Of a stretch of DNA of 64,000 bases, positions 45,901-53,846 are shown piece by piece. The stretch lies in contig NC_052509.1 of the NCBI RefSeq assembly GCF_014356525.2, positions 35,894,001 to 35,958,000 of the forward strand. The letters run 5' to 3'. Below the pieces are notes generated by a model, which was not told the origin of the DNA, ran no database searches, and saw only the letters and a program-made list of their open reading frames with translations. Source of the DNA: Nilaparvata lugens (taxonomy: Eukaryota > Arthropoda > Insecta > Hemiptera > Delphacidae). The translations under genes and the position numbers were made by a program. The number at the start of each line of letters is the position of its first letter. Position 1 is the first letter of the stretch.

Positions 45901-48900
45901 AATGAGGCCTCTAAAAACTTCAAAAATCAAATACTGTCTTTTCAGCTATGATAAGACTTGTTTGCAAAATCAAATCCGAGCTGTAGAGGCATCATTGGTG
46001 GATCTTATGATGAATGGGAGATGGATACAGCCTTGTCCAGCAGAACTAGACAGGAGAGCTGAGTGGAAGTGCAGACACCAAACAAATTCGATCTTACAAG
46101 TGAATCGGCTATGTCCAGTAACACTGGCCTGGAGAGCGCAAAGGGTTAATAGCTGTGATTATACAATTTTTGGCAATTCAATTCGAAAACATTGCATGAT
46201 TCAAGAAACATATTCTCTGATGTCAAGATGAGTACATAAAGAGAGTAACTGGGTGACACCATAAGGCATCGCTAACTTGATTGCTTTTTAAAATATGCAG
46301 TTGAATGTATATTTTTCAACAGTGTTGAATGTGTTGTTCAAAGTGAGGTGATAGCAACGCAACTAATCATCGCACTTACTGACAACGATTTTTGGGTACC
46401 TAACTAAGTATTATAAAAATGTATTTGAATGAAACTTGGAACAGACCTATAGCATAGCCACCTCTAAAGGTAGGCGCACACAGATCGTCATCGGACGAAC
46501 AGCACGCATTGGACGGATCGGAGGATTAGATTCAATGCATTGTTTTCAATTGGAGTGCTCATATTTGAAAACAATGCATTGAATCTAATCCTCCGATCCG
46601 TCCAATGCGTGCTGTCCGTCCGATGACGATCTGCGTGCGCCTACCTTTATACCTCTGTATTAGAGGTAGCTATAGGTAACCGTATTACAGGTAGCTGAGT
46701 GTAGTTCGGCTACTACAGCATGTACTTCTTCCCGTTTTCAATCCAATAAAACTGCTTGAGATGCGAACATCATATACTGTATATATGATATATTAACAAT
46801 TTCATGGAGGGAGAACACCTTTCCGGATACAAAATTCTATGACATTGACGAGACTATGTTTATTTATTATTCCAGTTATATTCAGCAAGCAATTTTTGTT
46901 TGTTTGATAGATCTAAAAAACTATTATAAAGATTTTGGTACAATTTAGATTATAAATATTTCAAAAAAATAATCTTATCTTTTAATTCCCGTAGCGAAGC
47001 ACGGGTGCCCTGCTAGTAACTATAGAAAAACACTAAACATTTTGGCAGCCAGCATCTTGTTTTTCGATGTGTCTGCCTGTGATTTCGACTTATAATCATC
47101 AAGATCCTTATTATGCTAGAAATTGAGACATCTTCCACGGCTGTTACCCAAAAATAACCACAGAATGACATTTGCACCCGGACTAATATAGTTTATTGAC
47201 AGTAGCTAGTTAAAATAAGTCAATGATAATATTCATCAAAAAAACTTCGACTCCTATTCAAGTGGAATAATATAAAATATGGGGATATTTTCATTAATAT
47301 TATATTGAGCGTAAAAATATATGTTTTACTGCGTATTTTCCCGGTTGATTAATGAATAGATAAGAGATGAATCCCAGTTGGTTTACTATAGAGTATAGAC
47401 CTATAATTGTTCTAAAAGGCTAAGTTATGTGATAATTTCCATGACTTTTGTGAAACAATGTTGGTTACCTGTCCTGGTTGATTGCAGCACATTGTAGAGC
47501 AGCCATTTGTGTTCTCTGAAACTTTCTTCTGCAAAACATTGGGTAGGATTTCATCCATGTGTAGCAGGAATAACTGGAAATAGTTTTGAACAGTTATTAA
47601 TTATTGTAGGTACTGCATGAGACATGCAAAAAATACTCTTAGACTTACGCCTAGACTGTTTTCTGTTTTAGACTGTATTCTAAAACATAGAATCTTATAA
47701 TGATTCATATATAACATAATAATATAATTCTTTTACAATGATTGCGATGCAATATTCGCAATTTCTTTGATAACACTAATTTATATAGAGGCAGTCTACA
47801 GTGCTGTTTTTAATGTACGGTGCTCATAATTATGCTACCTACTAAAAATGTATTGTTATTCTATATGGTATTTTTTTTTTCTGCAGAGGGTGCTGCCCTC
47901 ATGAGCTCCAGCTTGTGCATGGGTAATGAGGCGGATGATAATGAGAGATGAGTGAACCTACAGGCTGGTTTCAGGTTGGTTCCAAACCACCGGCAAGCGG
48001 TTTTTCAGTTCAGAGGAGTTGGCTCAATATGGTTACGCTTCCAATGGGAGTAGCAGGCGCATGATTCTCATCAGCTCATCTAGAGCGATATCTTTTCAGC
48101 GCAACCATTGATAAACTACTCCTCAAAAACATTGATTCACCTCACCATATGAGAAATAGCTTATCAGAGAAAATGTCCACTAATTACTTTTGATACAATA
48201 TTCTAATATGCTTAATAATGTATTGGCGGCGAAGCTTCCCAGCTCACATTGTTGACCCCAGTACTCCTATCTATGGTGAGATATTTTCAAACTCATATTT
48301 TATATACTATTTATAATTCATTTTCAAAATATGGTAATAAAAAAGTTATTGTATTATATTCTCCTGTTTCATGTAAACTCTCCCACCATCAGTGGAAGAA
48401 TCTATTTGTTATTTTCAAACTTTCGGATTAATTTCCACAACTGTAGTCTATTTTTCCGTAACATTTTGCATTATTCACAATTCAACAAAGCACAATGCTC
48501 CACTTCGATGATATTCTTCATTCAATTTCTACAATATTCTAGTTTACTCATTCCCTTATACTTTGTAAGTGATGAGTTGAACAAGATTCACGCCTGAAAT
48601 GATTTTTTTGCAGAATTATAACAAATTCTCTTATTTGCATCTTAATAAGTTTTAAAATAGAATAGGCAAAAATTAACATAAAAAATGTATGAGGAAACGG
48701 CACTCAAGATACTTCTATCATGGACTTTTTCCAACTCCAGTCCCGGTTTTTCTTAGTGAGAATGAATCATCCAGGGTAGAGCTGGATTTTAGGCAGTATG
48801 TGGAAAAGAGAGCGGTCACTTATTATTCCTTAGGCTCACAGTAGTGGGTGTAAATGAGTCAAATCTGATTTATCAATTTGAAAAAATTGAACAAAGAATA

Positions 48901-50534
48901 ACTGTCAACTCAAGTGACATATTTTACCTTATGAAATGGAACTTTAGCTCCATCGGCTGTTCCTTCGATCTCTCTCACATATTGAGGAAAGTTCTCCTTG
49001 ACTGATGCCAAGGTCGACTCATAGACAGATCGCCCCTCTTGTGTTTCGTATAGTGGTAGGTAGACCTTATTCAGCTGATTGGATGCCTCCAAGTAGGACT
49101 TGATGAGGCCGCTGAACGTACGACCCTGTCCAATTGAATACCGTATATTACATATTAGGCTATATCTATATTAGGCCTACTATAAAATATAGATTCCTCA
49201 TAGTGAGAAGGTTCAAGAAATAACAATTCCATATAACTATATTAGATCAATAATGATTATAAATAAATTATTGAAAATATTATTTTAGTTTCCACATATG
49301 CAATTTTTACTCTAATAGAAGTAAGCTACTATATATTAGAAATATATAGCCTGAAGGGGTTTATGATAATTTATACGCGGAAACGCCTTTATAGTTCTTA
49401 GACAAGGAATCCCTTTGTCAATTGGTCTATTGTTGCAAAACTGAAGATTTCTCTCTCAACACTAGAGCTGTTGCAACAGTCATAGGGAAATGCGTAGAAT
49501 TGTGAAATTATGCATCAAATTGAAGAGAGTTTAATGCTCCATAAGCTTATAATCAGCATAGATTTCTTCCATTGTTGAAAATGGAATTTTTAAAATTGTG
49601 AAAATATACATCAAATTGAAGAGAGTTCAATGCTCTATAAGCTTATAATCAGCATAGATTTTCCTATCGATTTAAAAAAGTTAAAAATAGATATGAGAGT
49701 AAAAATAGTAAAACATTGGAAGAAAACAGGTTTTTTCAAAAATGTCACACATTCAAGATCGGATAGGCCTATCTCGAAAACTATAGAGGATACAGAAAAA
49801 GTTTTGAGATGAATATTATTGTAGTAGATTATGTGAGTTTCAATTATGTATGAAATAGTATAGCTTGTAAGAAGCATAGTTTCCGATATATATAATGCAA
49901 CTAACAAAAAAATGGTACCTTTGAACCACCCCCACCTTCTTAGCACAGGAGGTAGAGGTGGGGACTTTTGATAAGTTCACCTCCTTACTACCCTGAACAG
50001 AACTGCGGGGTGAAAAATTGTCTTCCTAACTTTTCCCTCTATAACCTTTCTTTCATTGAATGGACTATTAGGCTACCCTACTAAAGAAGACTAGACAGAG
50101 CCTATTAGTCGTCCTCATAAATAATAGATTTAACTTGAAAAAATATATATAATAATAGGCCTAAACTAGTTTTATACAATAAATATTTGAAAAAGCTATC
50201 AAACCGAAGCAAATTGACAATTTTTCATGAGCCTAATTATTACAATGTTACATGTAGAATGGAATTATTAGTAAAATTCAATAGATAAAGCAAGGAATTT
50301 AGCAAATTAGTATATTGAATAGCAGAGAAAATGAATTAGAATAGTGAAAAGATAGTAAGATACCTATTAATGAGAGATTTATAAATATATTGCTGACTAA
50401 ACTGAGAAAAAACGAAATATTCTGTTTGTACCGTAGGCTATACATACCACATCAAATCCAACTTCATAGTAGGTGCCTCGACAATGCAGGATTGGAATGC
50501 AATTCCTTCTTCCAATTTTTTCTGAGACGGGCAT
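30893..50534 (-). CDS. tan: tan: N-beta-alanyl-dopamine / carcinine hydrolase, 7 coding exons, 388 aa
   Basis: Peptidase-C45-like Ntn hydrolase. In insects Tan releases dopamine from N-beta-alanyl-dopamine for cuticle melanin and histamine from carcinine in photoreceptors, opposing Ebony (established in Drosophila). Exons on the minus strand: 50534-50448, 49125-48928, 47573-47469, 35611-35377, 34818-34581, 33090-32885, 30990-30893. All junctions are GT-AG and the 1167-nt frame closes exactly (388 aa; Drosophila Tan is about 387). Recognisable blocks are YLPLYET, NFPQYVREIEGTADGA, FLLHMDEILPNVL, LGHTEDAL, KVTEEKFTSLCYAG, TMSYNHHG, LTRALLG, EEFTIFRE and TWSIYADNP. The precursor should cut itself between Gly119 and Cys120 (NGCST), leaving Cys120 as nucleophile, as reported for Drosophila Gly-Cys at about 121-122. 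The gene spans 19.6 kb because of transposon-filled introns. Confidence 0.96.
31640..32300 (+). pseudogene. Decayed, internally deleted LINE ORF2 remnant
   Basis: From 31703 the + strand reads AYDQSKAFE*VEYSIL, an RT motif A block with an in-frame stop, then LSYYGLENLAVKIICSY and INRLQFVY. Sequence then jumps, with stops and frameshifts, to a typical LINE C-terminus at 32078-32335 (FRLNRDIHNYFTRDNSRLFFEV). The YADD region is deleted. Clearly inactive. Confidence 0.8.
32302..32662. mobile_element. Inverted-repeat MITE, about 360 bp
   Basis: Left end ACACGGTGTCCCAGGAAGAG and right end the complement of TACACATTGTCCCACGAAG. The arms stay similar for about 70 bp, including GCCCATTCATGC on both sides. 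No coding capacity. It sits on the 3' edge of the LINE remnant. The target-site duplication is not clear. Confidence 0.7.
32885..33090 (-). CDS. tan: tan exon 6
   Basis: Acceptor TTTTTTCAAG|GTTTTTAAG completes an Arg codon. Encodes FLRLKIPEVGG, SSSDARERAM, VVKVLGDQ and EEFTIFRE. Donor GTCG|GTAAGA, phase 1. Confidence 0.95.
33091..34580 (-). other. tan intron 5 (1.5 kb) with Helitron-like fragment
   Basis: About 33270-33630 matches, with divergence, the body of the Helitron at 10.9-11.4 kb in the same orientation. Shared landmarks are AGTTGCCA, an AAGATTTCTTAGTG block and a (GAGT)n(CAGT)n run at 33592-33620. The 3' tail is missing. The rest is AT-rich and featureless. Confidence 0.65.
34581..34818 (-). 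CDS. tan: tan exon 5
   Basis: Acceptor TTTTCAG|CGAGGAG completes a Pro codon (C|CG). Encodes PRSILTRALLGAEN through EVAPAV to FIFHCN. Donor AACAG|GTACGG, phase 2. Confidence 0.95.
34819..35376 (-). other. tan intron 4 (558 bp)
   Basis: Short GT-AG intron, AT-rich, no recognised element. Confidence 0.85.
35377..35611 (-). CDS. tan: tan exon 4 (codons 131-208 plus one base)
   Basis: Acceptor ATCATTTAG|GAACTC. Encodes ELLGHTEDAL, KVTEEKFTSLCYAG and TMSYNHHGLVFS, the most conserved core of the large subunit. Donor ACAC|GTGAGA, phase 1. Confidence 0.96.
36594..37017. mobile_element. Possible MITE-like element with GCGCACACC ends
   Basis: Left end GGTATGCGCACACC and right end GGTGTGCGCCTGGTAT are imperfect complements, with GTTGCGG-like words a few bases inside each end. 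The interior is CpG-rich compared with its surroundings. No clear target duplication, so the call is tentative. Confidence 0.45.
38110..39755. mobile_element. Inverted-repeat element nested in the hAT-like element (repeat family C)
   Basis: Sequence at about 38200-38460 reappears inverted at about 39460-39755 (shared words include CTTTCACATGG, GATCTAACAACTATGCCG and GACTCATCAC). The left portion, including 38590-38890, is the reverse complement of a second copy at 9445-10180. Outer boundaries are approximate and no coding frame is convincing. Confidence 0.65.
39755..41129 (-). pseudogene. LINE fragment: ORF1 C-terminus plus ORF2 endonuclease domain
   Basis: On the minus strand, about 41120-40982 encodes an ORF1 C-terminus (GYRFVWIRDGKILVRKEE ... 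NEMDLKKI, stop TAG). From 40926 an ORF2 begins MEICDLVEDLDL with the endonuclease block VFHLNIRSINKNFDEL and LIVLTETWLS. A frameshift near 40658 shifts to the frame running to 39680, with GIVIYVKHGI, ALYRSPND, GDTNIDI, SCIDHLF and ITDHEAI. The RT domain is absent. The piece is truncated at both ends and fills the right half of the hAT-like element. Confidence 0.88.
43540..43790 (+). repeat. Dispersed repeat fragment
   Basis: Begins near TTGCGCATTTATGGCG and includes AATTGCGCGTCGACG and AAAAGAAGCCTCCTT. The wording resembles repeats I recall from planthopper genomes, possibly Helitron-derived, but I see no ends. Recognition is from memory. Confidence 0.35.
43811..44062. mobile_element. MITE, left member of an inverted pair
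   Basis: Ends read TAAGCTGCGTACACA and TGTACGCACCTTTA, imperfect complements. It is GC-rich and matches, inverted, the element at 44149-44391. The frames read across it are artefacts. Confidence 0.8.
44149..44391. mobile_element. MITE, right member of an inverted pair
   Basis: Starts TAAAGGTGCTTACAGAC and ends TGTACGCAGCTTTA. Reverse-complement copy of the MITE 86 bp to its left, with moderate divergence (for example in the GAACGTTATGG / CATAACGTTC region). Confidence 0.8.
45314..46145 (+). mobile_element. piggyBac-like deletion derivative, 832 bp, TTAA target site
   Basis: TTAA at 45310-45313 and 46146-46149 flank matching inverted ends (CCCTTTGCGCTCC at left, its complement GGAGAGCGCAAAGGG at right). 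A short palindrome of the type GTCCAGTNNNRCTGGAC occurs twice near each end (about 45361, 45439, 46034, 46111), like subterminal transposase-binding repeats. The interior keeps only the start of a transposase. TTAA specificity and end structure together support piggyBac. Confidence 0.9.
45679..45951 (+). pseudogene. N-terminal remnant of piggyBac-like transposase, 90 codons
   Basis: Starts MADQESNPQE, followed by an acidic Ser/Asp/Glu stretch (SDSDSDEEYTTEDSD) and a basic block (NTRRKKTYDL), as is usual at the N-terminus of piggyBac-type transposases. The catalytic DDD domain is deleted. The frame starting at 45628 is the same one extended; the ATG at 45679 is preferred because the element-like sequence begins there. 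Confidence 0.7.
46465..46649. mobile_element. Fold-back MITE, 185 bp, about 85-bp arms
   Basis: Arms starting TAAAGGTAGGCGCAC are complementary over about 85 bp with only about two mismatches, around a short centre. The ends include TA on each side, consistent with a TA target duplication (mariner/IS630 type), though this is inferred. Transcribed, it would form a long hairpin. Confidence 0.88.
46988..47017 (+). mobile_element. Helitron 3' terminus (hairpin plus CTAG|T)
   Basis: CCCGT-AGCGAAGC-ACGGG stem-loop at 46988-47005, then TGCCCTG and CTAG at 47013-47016 followed by T. This is the standard Helitron 3' end: a short GC-rich hairpin about 10 bp before CTRR and T. The 5' end was not located; the body may extend left to about 46.4 kb with the fold-back MITE inside it. 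Confidence 0.75.
47469..47573 (-). CDS. tan: tan exon 3 (codons 96-130), autoproteolytic site
   Basis: 35 codons, LFLLHMDEILPNVL through CCNQPGQ, too short to stand out as a frame and found by homology. It carries Asn-Gly-Cys at 118-120, the predicted self-cleavage site and N-terminal nucleophile. Acceptor TTTCCAG|TTATTC, donor CAG|GTAACC, phase 0. Confidence 0.94.
47574..48927 (-). other. tan intron 2 (1354 bp)
   Basis: GT-AG intron. A dispersed repeat at about 47880-47960 matches about 14065-14145. The rest is AT-rich with no recognised gene. Confidence 0.8.
48928..49125 (-). CDS. tan: tan exon 2 (codons 30-95)
   Basis: Acceptor TTGGACAG|GGTCGT. 66 codons from GRTFSGLIK to GAKVPFHK, containing the conserved YLPLYET and PQYVREIEGTADGA blocks. 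Donor AAG|GTAAAA, phase 0. Confidence 0.96.
48929..50447 (-). other. tan intron 1 region (49126-50447) and its repeats
   Basis: Intron 1 proper is 49126-50447, GT-AG, 1.3 kb. Its lower half is mostly the family B copy; the upper half is AT-rich with no recognised feature. Confidence 0.7.
49380..49990 (-). repeat. Family B, copy in tan intron between exons 1 and 2 region
   Basis: Inverted match to 205-780 with the CCACCCCCACC block at 49925-49935. It contains an internal direct repeat of about 100 bp (from about 49500 and about 49600) sharing AGCTTATAATCAGCATAGAT. Not coding, although short frames occur. Confidence 0.6.
50448..50534 (-). CDS. tan: tan exon 1 (codons 1-29)
   Basis: ATG at 50534-50532. 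Encodes a short N-terminus ending RGTYYEVGFDV, which matches the start of the Tan fold. Donor GTG|GTATGT at 50448/50447, phase 0. Confidence 0.93.
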
Positions 50535-50693
50535 TTTCACACAGTGCTTTCACTGGCTGTTGATAAAAGTTTGTGTGCAAAGTTGAGTTGAGCTGAGAGA
50601 TCGACAAACCTCTTAATTAAATTATCGTACCAGCTTCAACATATACATATACAGGGCTTCCCTGTTGTAAATCAAACTCTTATCGTCACCGTT
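50535..50693 (-). promoter_or_regulatory. tan: tan 5' leader
   Basis: Untranslated leader just upstream of the tan ATG. A pyrimidine tract with CAG at 50694-50696 looks like a 3' splice site, so the leader exon may start at 50693 with a further noncoding exon upstream. Transcription could instead begin inside this region. No TATA box is evident. Confidence 0.45.
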
Positions 50694-52369
50694 CTGAAAA
50701 AAGATAAGATTTATTCCATATTGCAACCTCTCAACATAGCAAGGAAAAGTGTGTTACTGATAATAAAAATTGATTCGTTGAAAATTTCTCTCCAAAATTC
50801 ATCATATTAAATGATATTATACCTGAAAAATATTCACTGTTTATAGCATTTTGATCACCTTATGAAGAATATTTTTATGATTTTCTATGACCTTACCTCC
50901 ATATTATATCACCTGATCAATTTGGAATTGTATATCTATAAAAAATAATGTTCAGACTACTCGGTGCAGTGAAGTACAGTAAATTGAAAATGAGAACATT
51001 TAAGTAGGCTATTGCTGGTTATCATCACAAATGAAAAATATCATCGGAATTCTGTAATCGGAATATTCCTGATAAGAAACAAATAGGTAGCTTGTAACTT
51101 AGGTGCACCGTACCTCCCGACCGGAACTCCTGCTTGAAAAAATTGTTCTGGCTCTTAATTATATATTAGTATATGTATTGTGTAACTTAATCGATATGTT
51201 ATTATGTTTTTTAACCAGTGTCTGTAAAATCTTAGTTTGACTATTTGTTCTTGTATAATTTTAGGGTCTTATCAGTTTTTGGTCTCTGTATGAGGACAGT
51301 TCCAAACTTGGGGAGTTAGAAGTTATATCCATTGTACTTATTTAGTACAACACTTGGAATAGTACTGTATATAAGGTCTATTAAATAAGATTCATTGTCT
51401 CATTACTGTATTTTGGGCAGTCTCCATGCCGATTTGTTTTCCGAATAAAGCCTTTTAAAAAGCATGTCATTATGGTTCCATTCAATTAACACATGAAAAA
51501 TTGTCTCTTATCTTTTTAATTCAATATGTTACGTTGATTTCTGATGTAAGTTTTCCTCATGTTTTCTATTTGAAAAAATATATACTTTTTTAATCTTCTA
51601 TTATTTCATTTTCTATTATTCTTTTTTATAACATAAATTTAATTCATTCATGAATAAATGTTTAATAGCTTGAAACTCAAATCTTTTGACATTTAAAGTC
51701 TCTGGTGCTCTTGTTATTATCCAAAAAAGGGTTAGGCTCACCTGAAGAATTTATAGTAGACTGTAATATTATATTCCAATAATGTAACAAGTGCATCAGG
51801 AACACTCATTCTAGAACATGTTCACTTCTCACAACACTTGACCCATAATCGTCCGACAAGCTACCGCTACTGAATCAAAACATATGGATAGGAAAAAACT
51901 GTTTGAGAGCAATTAGTACAAAATAATATAAAGCCGATTGATAAATTCAAATTGAATTATAAGACATGAACGAGTCATCTAAATTTCTTGCTTACAATGC
52001 GATGGTATTAGAAACTATCTAACAGAATCCAAATGTTCATATCTGTTCAGACATCAGACTTGCTCCGAAGAATAATAATTAGGACAGTTGAGAATCAAGA
52101 GATAAATGGCTAATTAATTATTACCAATTAGAAAGAATATTTCTCCGCAGTTTAAAATACATTATGGATAATTCGAGCATTGACATTCTTTTTAGATTCA
52201 TGTTGACTTAACGTATTTTTATATTTTCATGAGAAATTCTGTGAATGAATTTATAATAGAACATGGATAAGATAGTTATTGAATGATAAGAAAAAAATTA
52301 TTCATTCATAGAACTTTGTATTATTTTATCAAGATCAGTGTGAATTGATTAATTTATTTATCGATTTAA
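50694..52369. other. Upstream flank of tan
   Basis: AT-rich, no recognised gene or element. Probably contains tan promoter or enhancer sequence, which I cannot delimit. Confidence 0.35.
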
Positions 52370-53083
52370 AAAAATCTTGTGTGGTACACTCATACAACTT
52401 TCCTTGCTCATTGAACTATAAACCTCATTCTTAAACAAGAATAATTTAGGGGAATAACATAATGACGATTGGCGGCAAAATATTTGAAACTACGATCAGA
52501 GTACTTTTTCCTTTATGTAAATTGTGGAATTCGATGATTTTTTTAAAAGTCGTCAAAACAGCTGTTCTACTGTTGAAATATCTCGACTATGTGTTTTTTT
52601 TTTCATAAACTGCTCACCTACCTACCTCATGCACGAGAAAGAGGTTACACAGTTCATTTCTCAAGGATGGGGTGGAACCCCCATTAGTTTCTCAGGAAAA
52701 AGACTCATGCCAGTTGTTAGAGCTGATAAATGAACTATACAGGGTATGAATTTGAAAAAAATCGGTCATTTTTGAGAAAATCATAAAAAACATGGTTTCT
52801 TAGTTATTATCCGCCATTTTTCTCAAGAGTATTACAGAGCTCCTCAAATTTTCCCAGAAATGAGACTCATGTCAGTTGATAGGGCTTATAAATCCAGGGT
52901 ATAAATTTGAAGAGAATCGTTAGAGCCGTTTTCGAGAAAAACGTGAAAAACATGGTTTTTTAGTAATTATCCGCCATCTTGAATTGAATTTTATTGAATT
53001 TCTTATTGTCGGATCCTCATCGTATAAGGACCTTAAGTTTAAAATTTCAAGTCAATCGGTTAATTAGGAATGGAGTTATCGTG

Positions 53084-53164
<81 letters not shown>

Positions 53165-53290
53165 CAACACCAAAAAATCATGTTTTTGGACTCAAAGGAC
53201 CTTGAAACGTATAGAAAACTTGAAATAAGGGTACCTTAATTTTTTGGGAAAGCAATACTTTCCTTACCTATGGTAATAGGGCAAGGAAAT
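52370..53290 (+). repeat. Family A, diverged subfamily copy with (CA)n
   Basis: Starts AATCTTGTGTGGTACACTC and ends CTTACCTATGGTAATAGGGC. An uninterrupted (CA)n array occupies about 53086-53161. It carries GTAGGTGAGC/TGCACGAGAAAG words shared with the inverted copy at 60.4-61.4 kb but not with copies 1-3. Confidence 0.8.
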
Positions 53291-53846
53291 TAATATGATA
53301 TAGGTTTTGAATACAGATTATACATAAATATGAAAATATGTAGATTGTTAATATTCATCCAATAGTAGGCCGGTTACTAATGTATTTATGAATAAAGATT
53401 TAATAGATGCTAAACATTGAAACATTCTATGTGTTGGGACTTATAGAAGGGATTTCATCCTTCAAACTCAGTCAAGTAAGAATGAAATGCTATAATGCTA
53501 GATGCTTTTCAGATGAAAATTTCATAAAAACAATTGTGGATGATATATTTTTGGTCAAAATGTAATTTATTGATTTGGTGATTCATATTCTATCGATCAT
53601 TGTGTACACTTTATGAACTTTAAATGTATTGGAAGTAGTAGGATACAGAATTATAAAATAAGCACTATGGTATCTTCATGAATTTTCACGAATTTTAGTA
53701 GTAAAGCTCGCAGGTCAGAGTAGATCAATATAGGACTTGCATTAAATTGTCGTTTACATGAGTGCGTTGCATGTGAGGCTTCACCTGTGGGGTTACGCAA
53801 GTCAAGTCAACCCCCATCCAAACATGAAAAGTATGTCAGTAAACAA

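Larger units (their letters stand above)
35612..47468 (-). other. tan intron 3 (11.9 kb), transposon-rich
   Basis: GT-AG intron separating the autoproteolytic exon from the rest of the catalytic subunit. It holds, from low to high coordinate: a MITE-like element (36594-37017), a LINE-3'-like AT-rich piece (about 37230-37340), family A split by a hAT-like element (37650-41440), no recognised feature at about 41440-43540, a known-looking dispersed repeat at about 43540-43790, an inverted MITE pair (43811-44391), a piggyBac-like element (45314-46145), a fold-back MITE (46465-46649) and a Helitron 3' end (about 46988-47017). Confidence 0.85.

Noticed and set aside
45878..46231. 117-codon frame overlapping the piggyBac remnant
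   Set aside because: Runs through the deletion junction and the right terminal repeats into flanking DNA. No transposase motif.
49092..49125. Start of tan exon 2 at 49092
   Set aside because: The codon there is TTG (Leu). The exon continues upstream to the acceptor at 49126 and the first ATG is in exon 1 at 50534.
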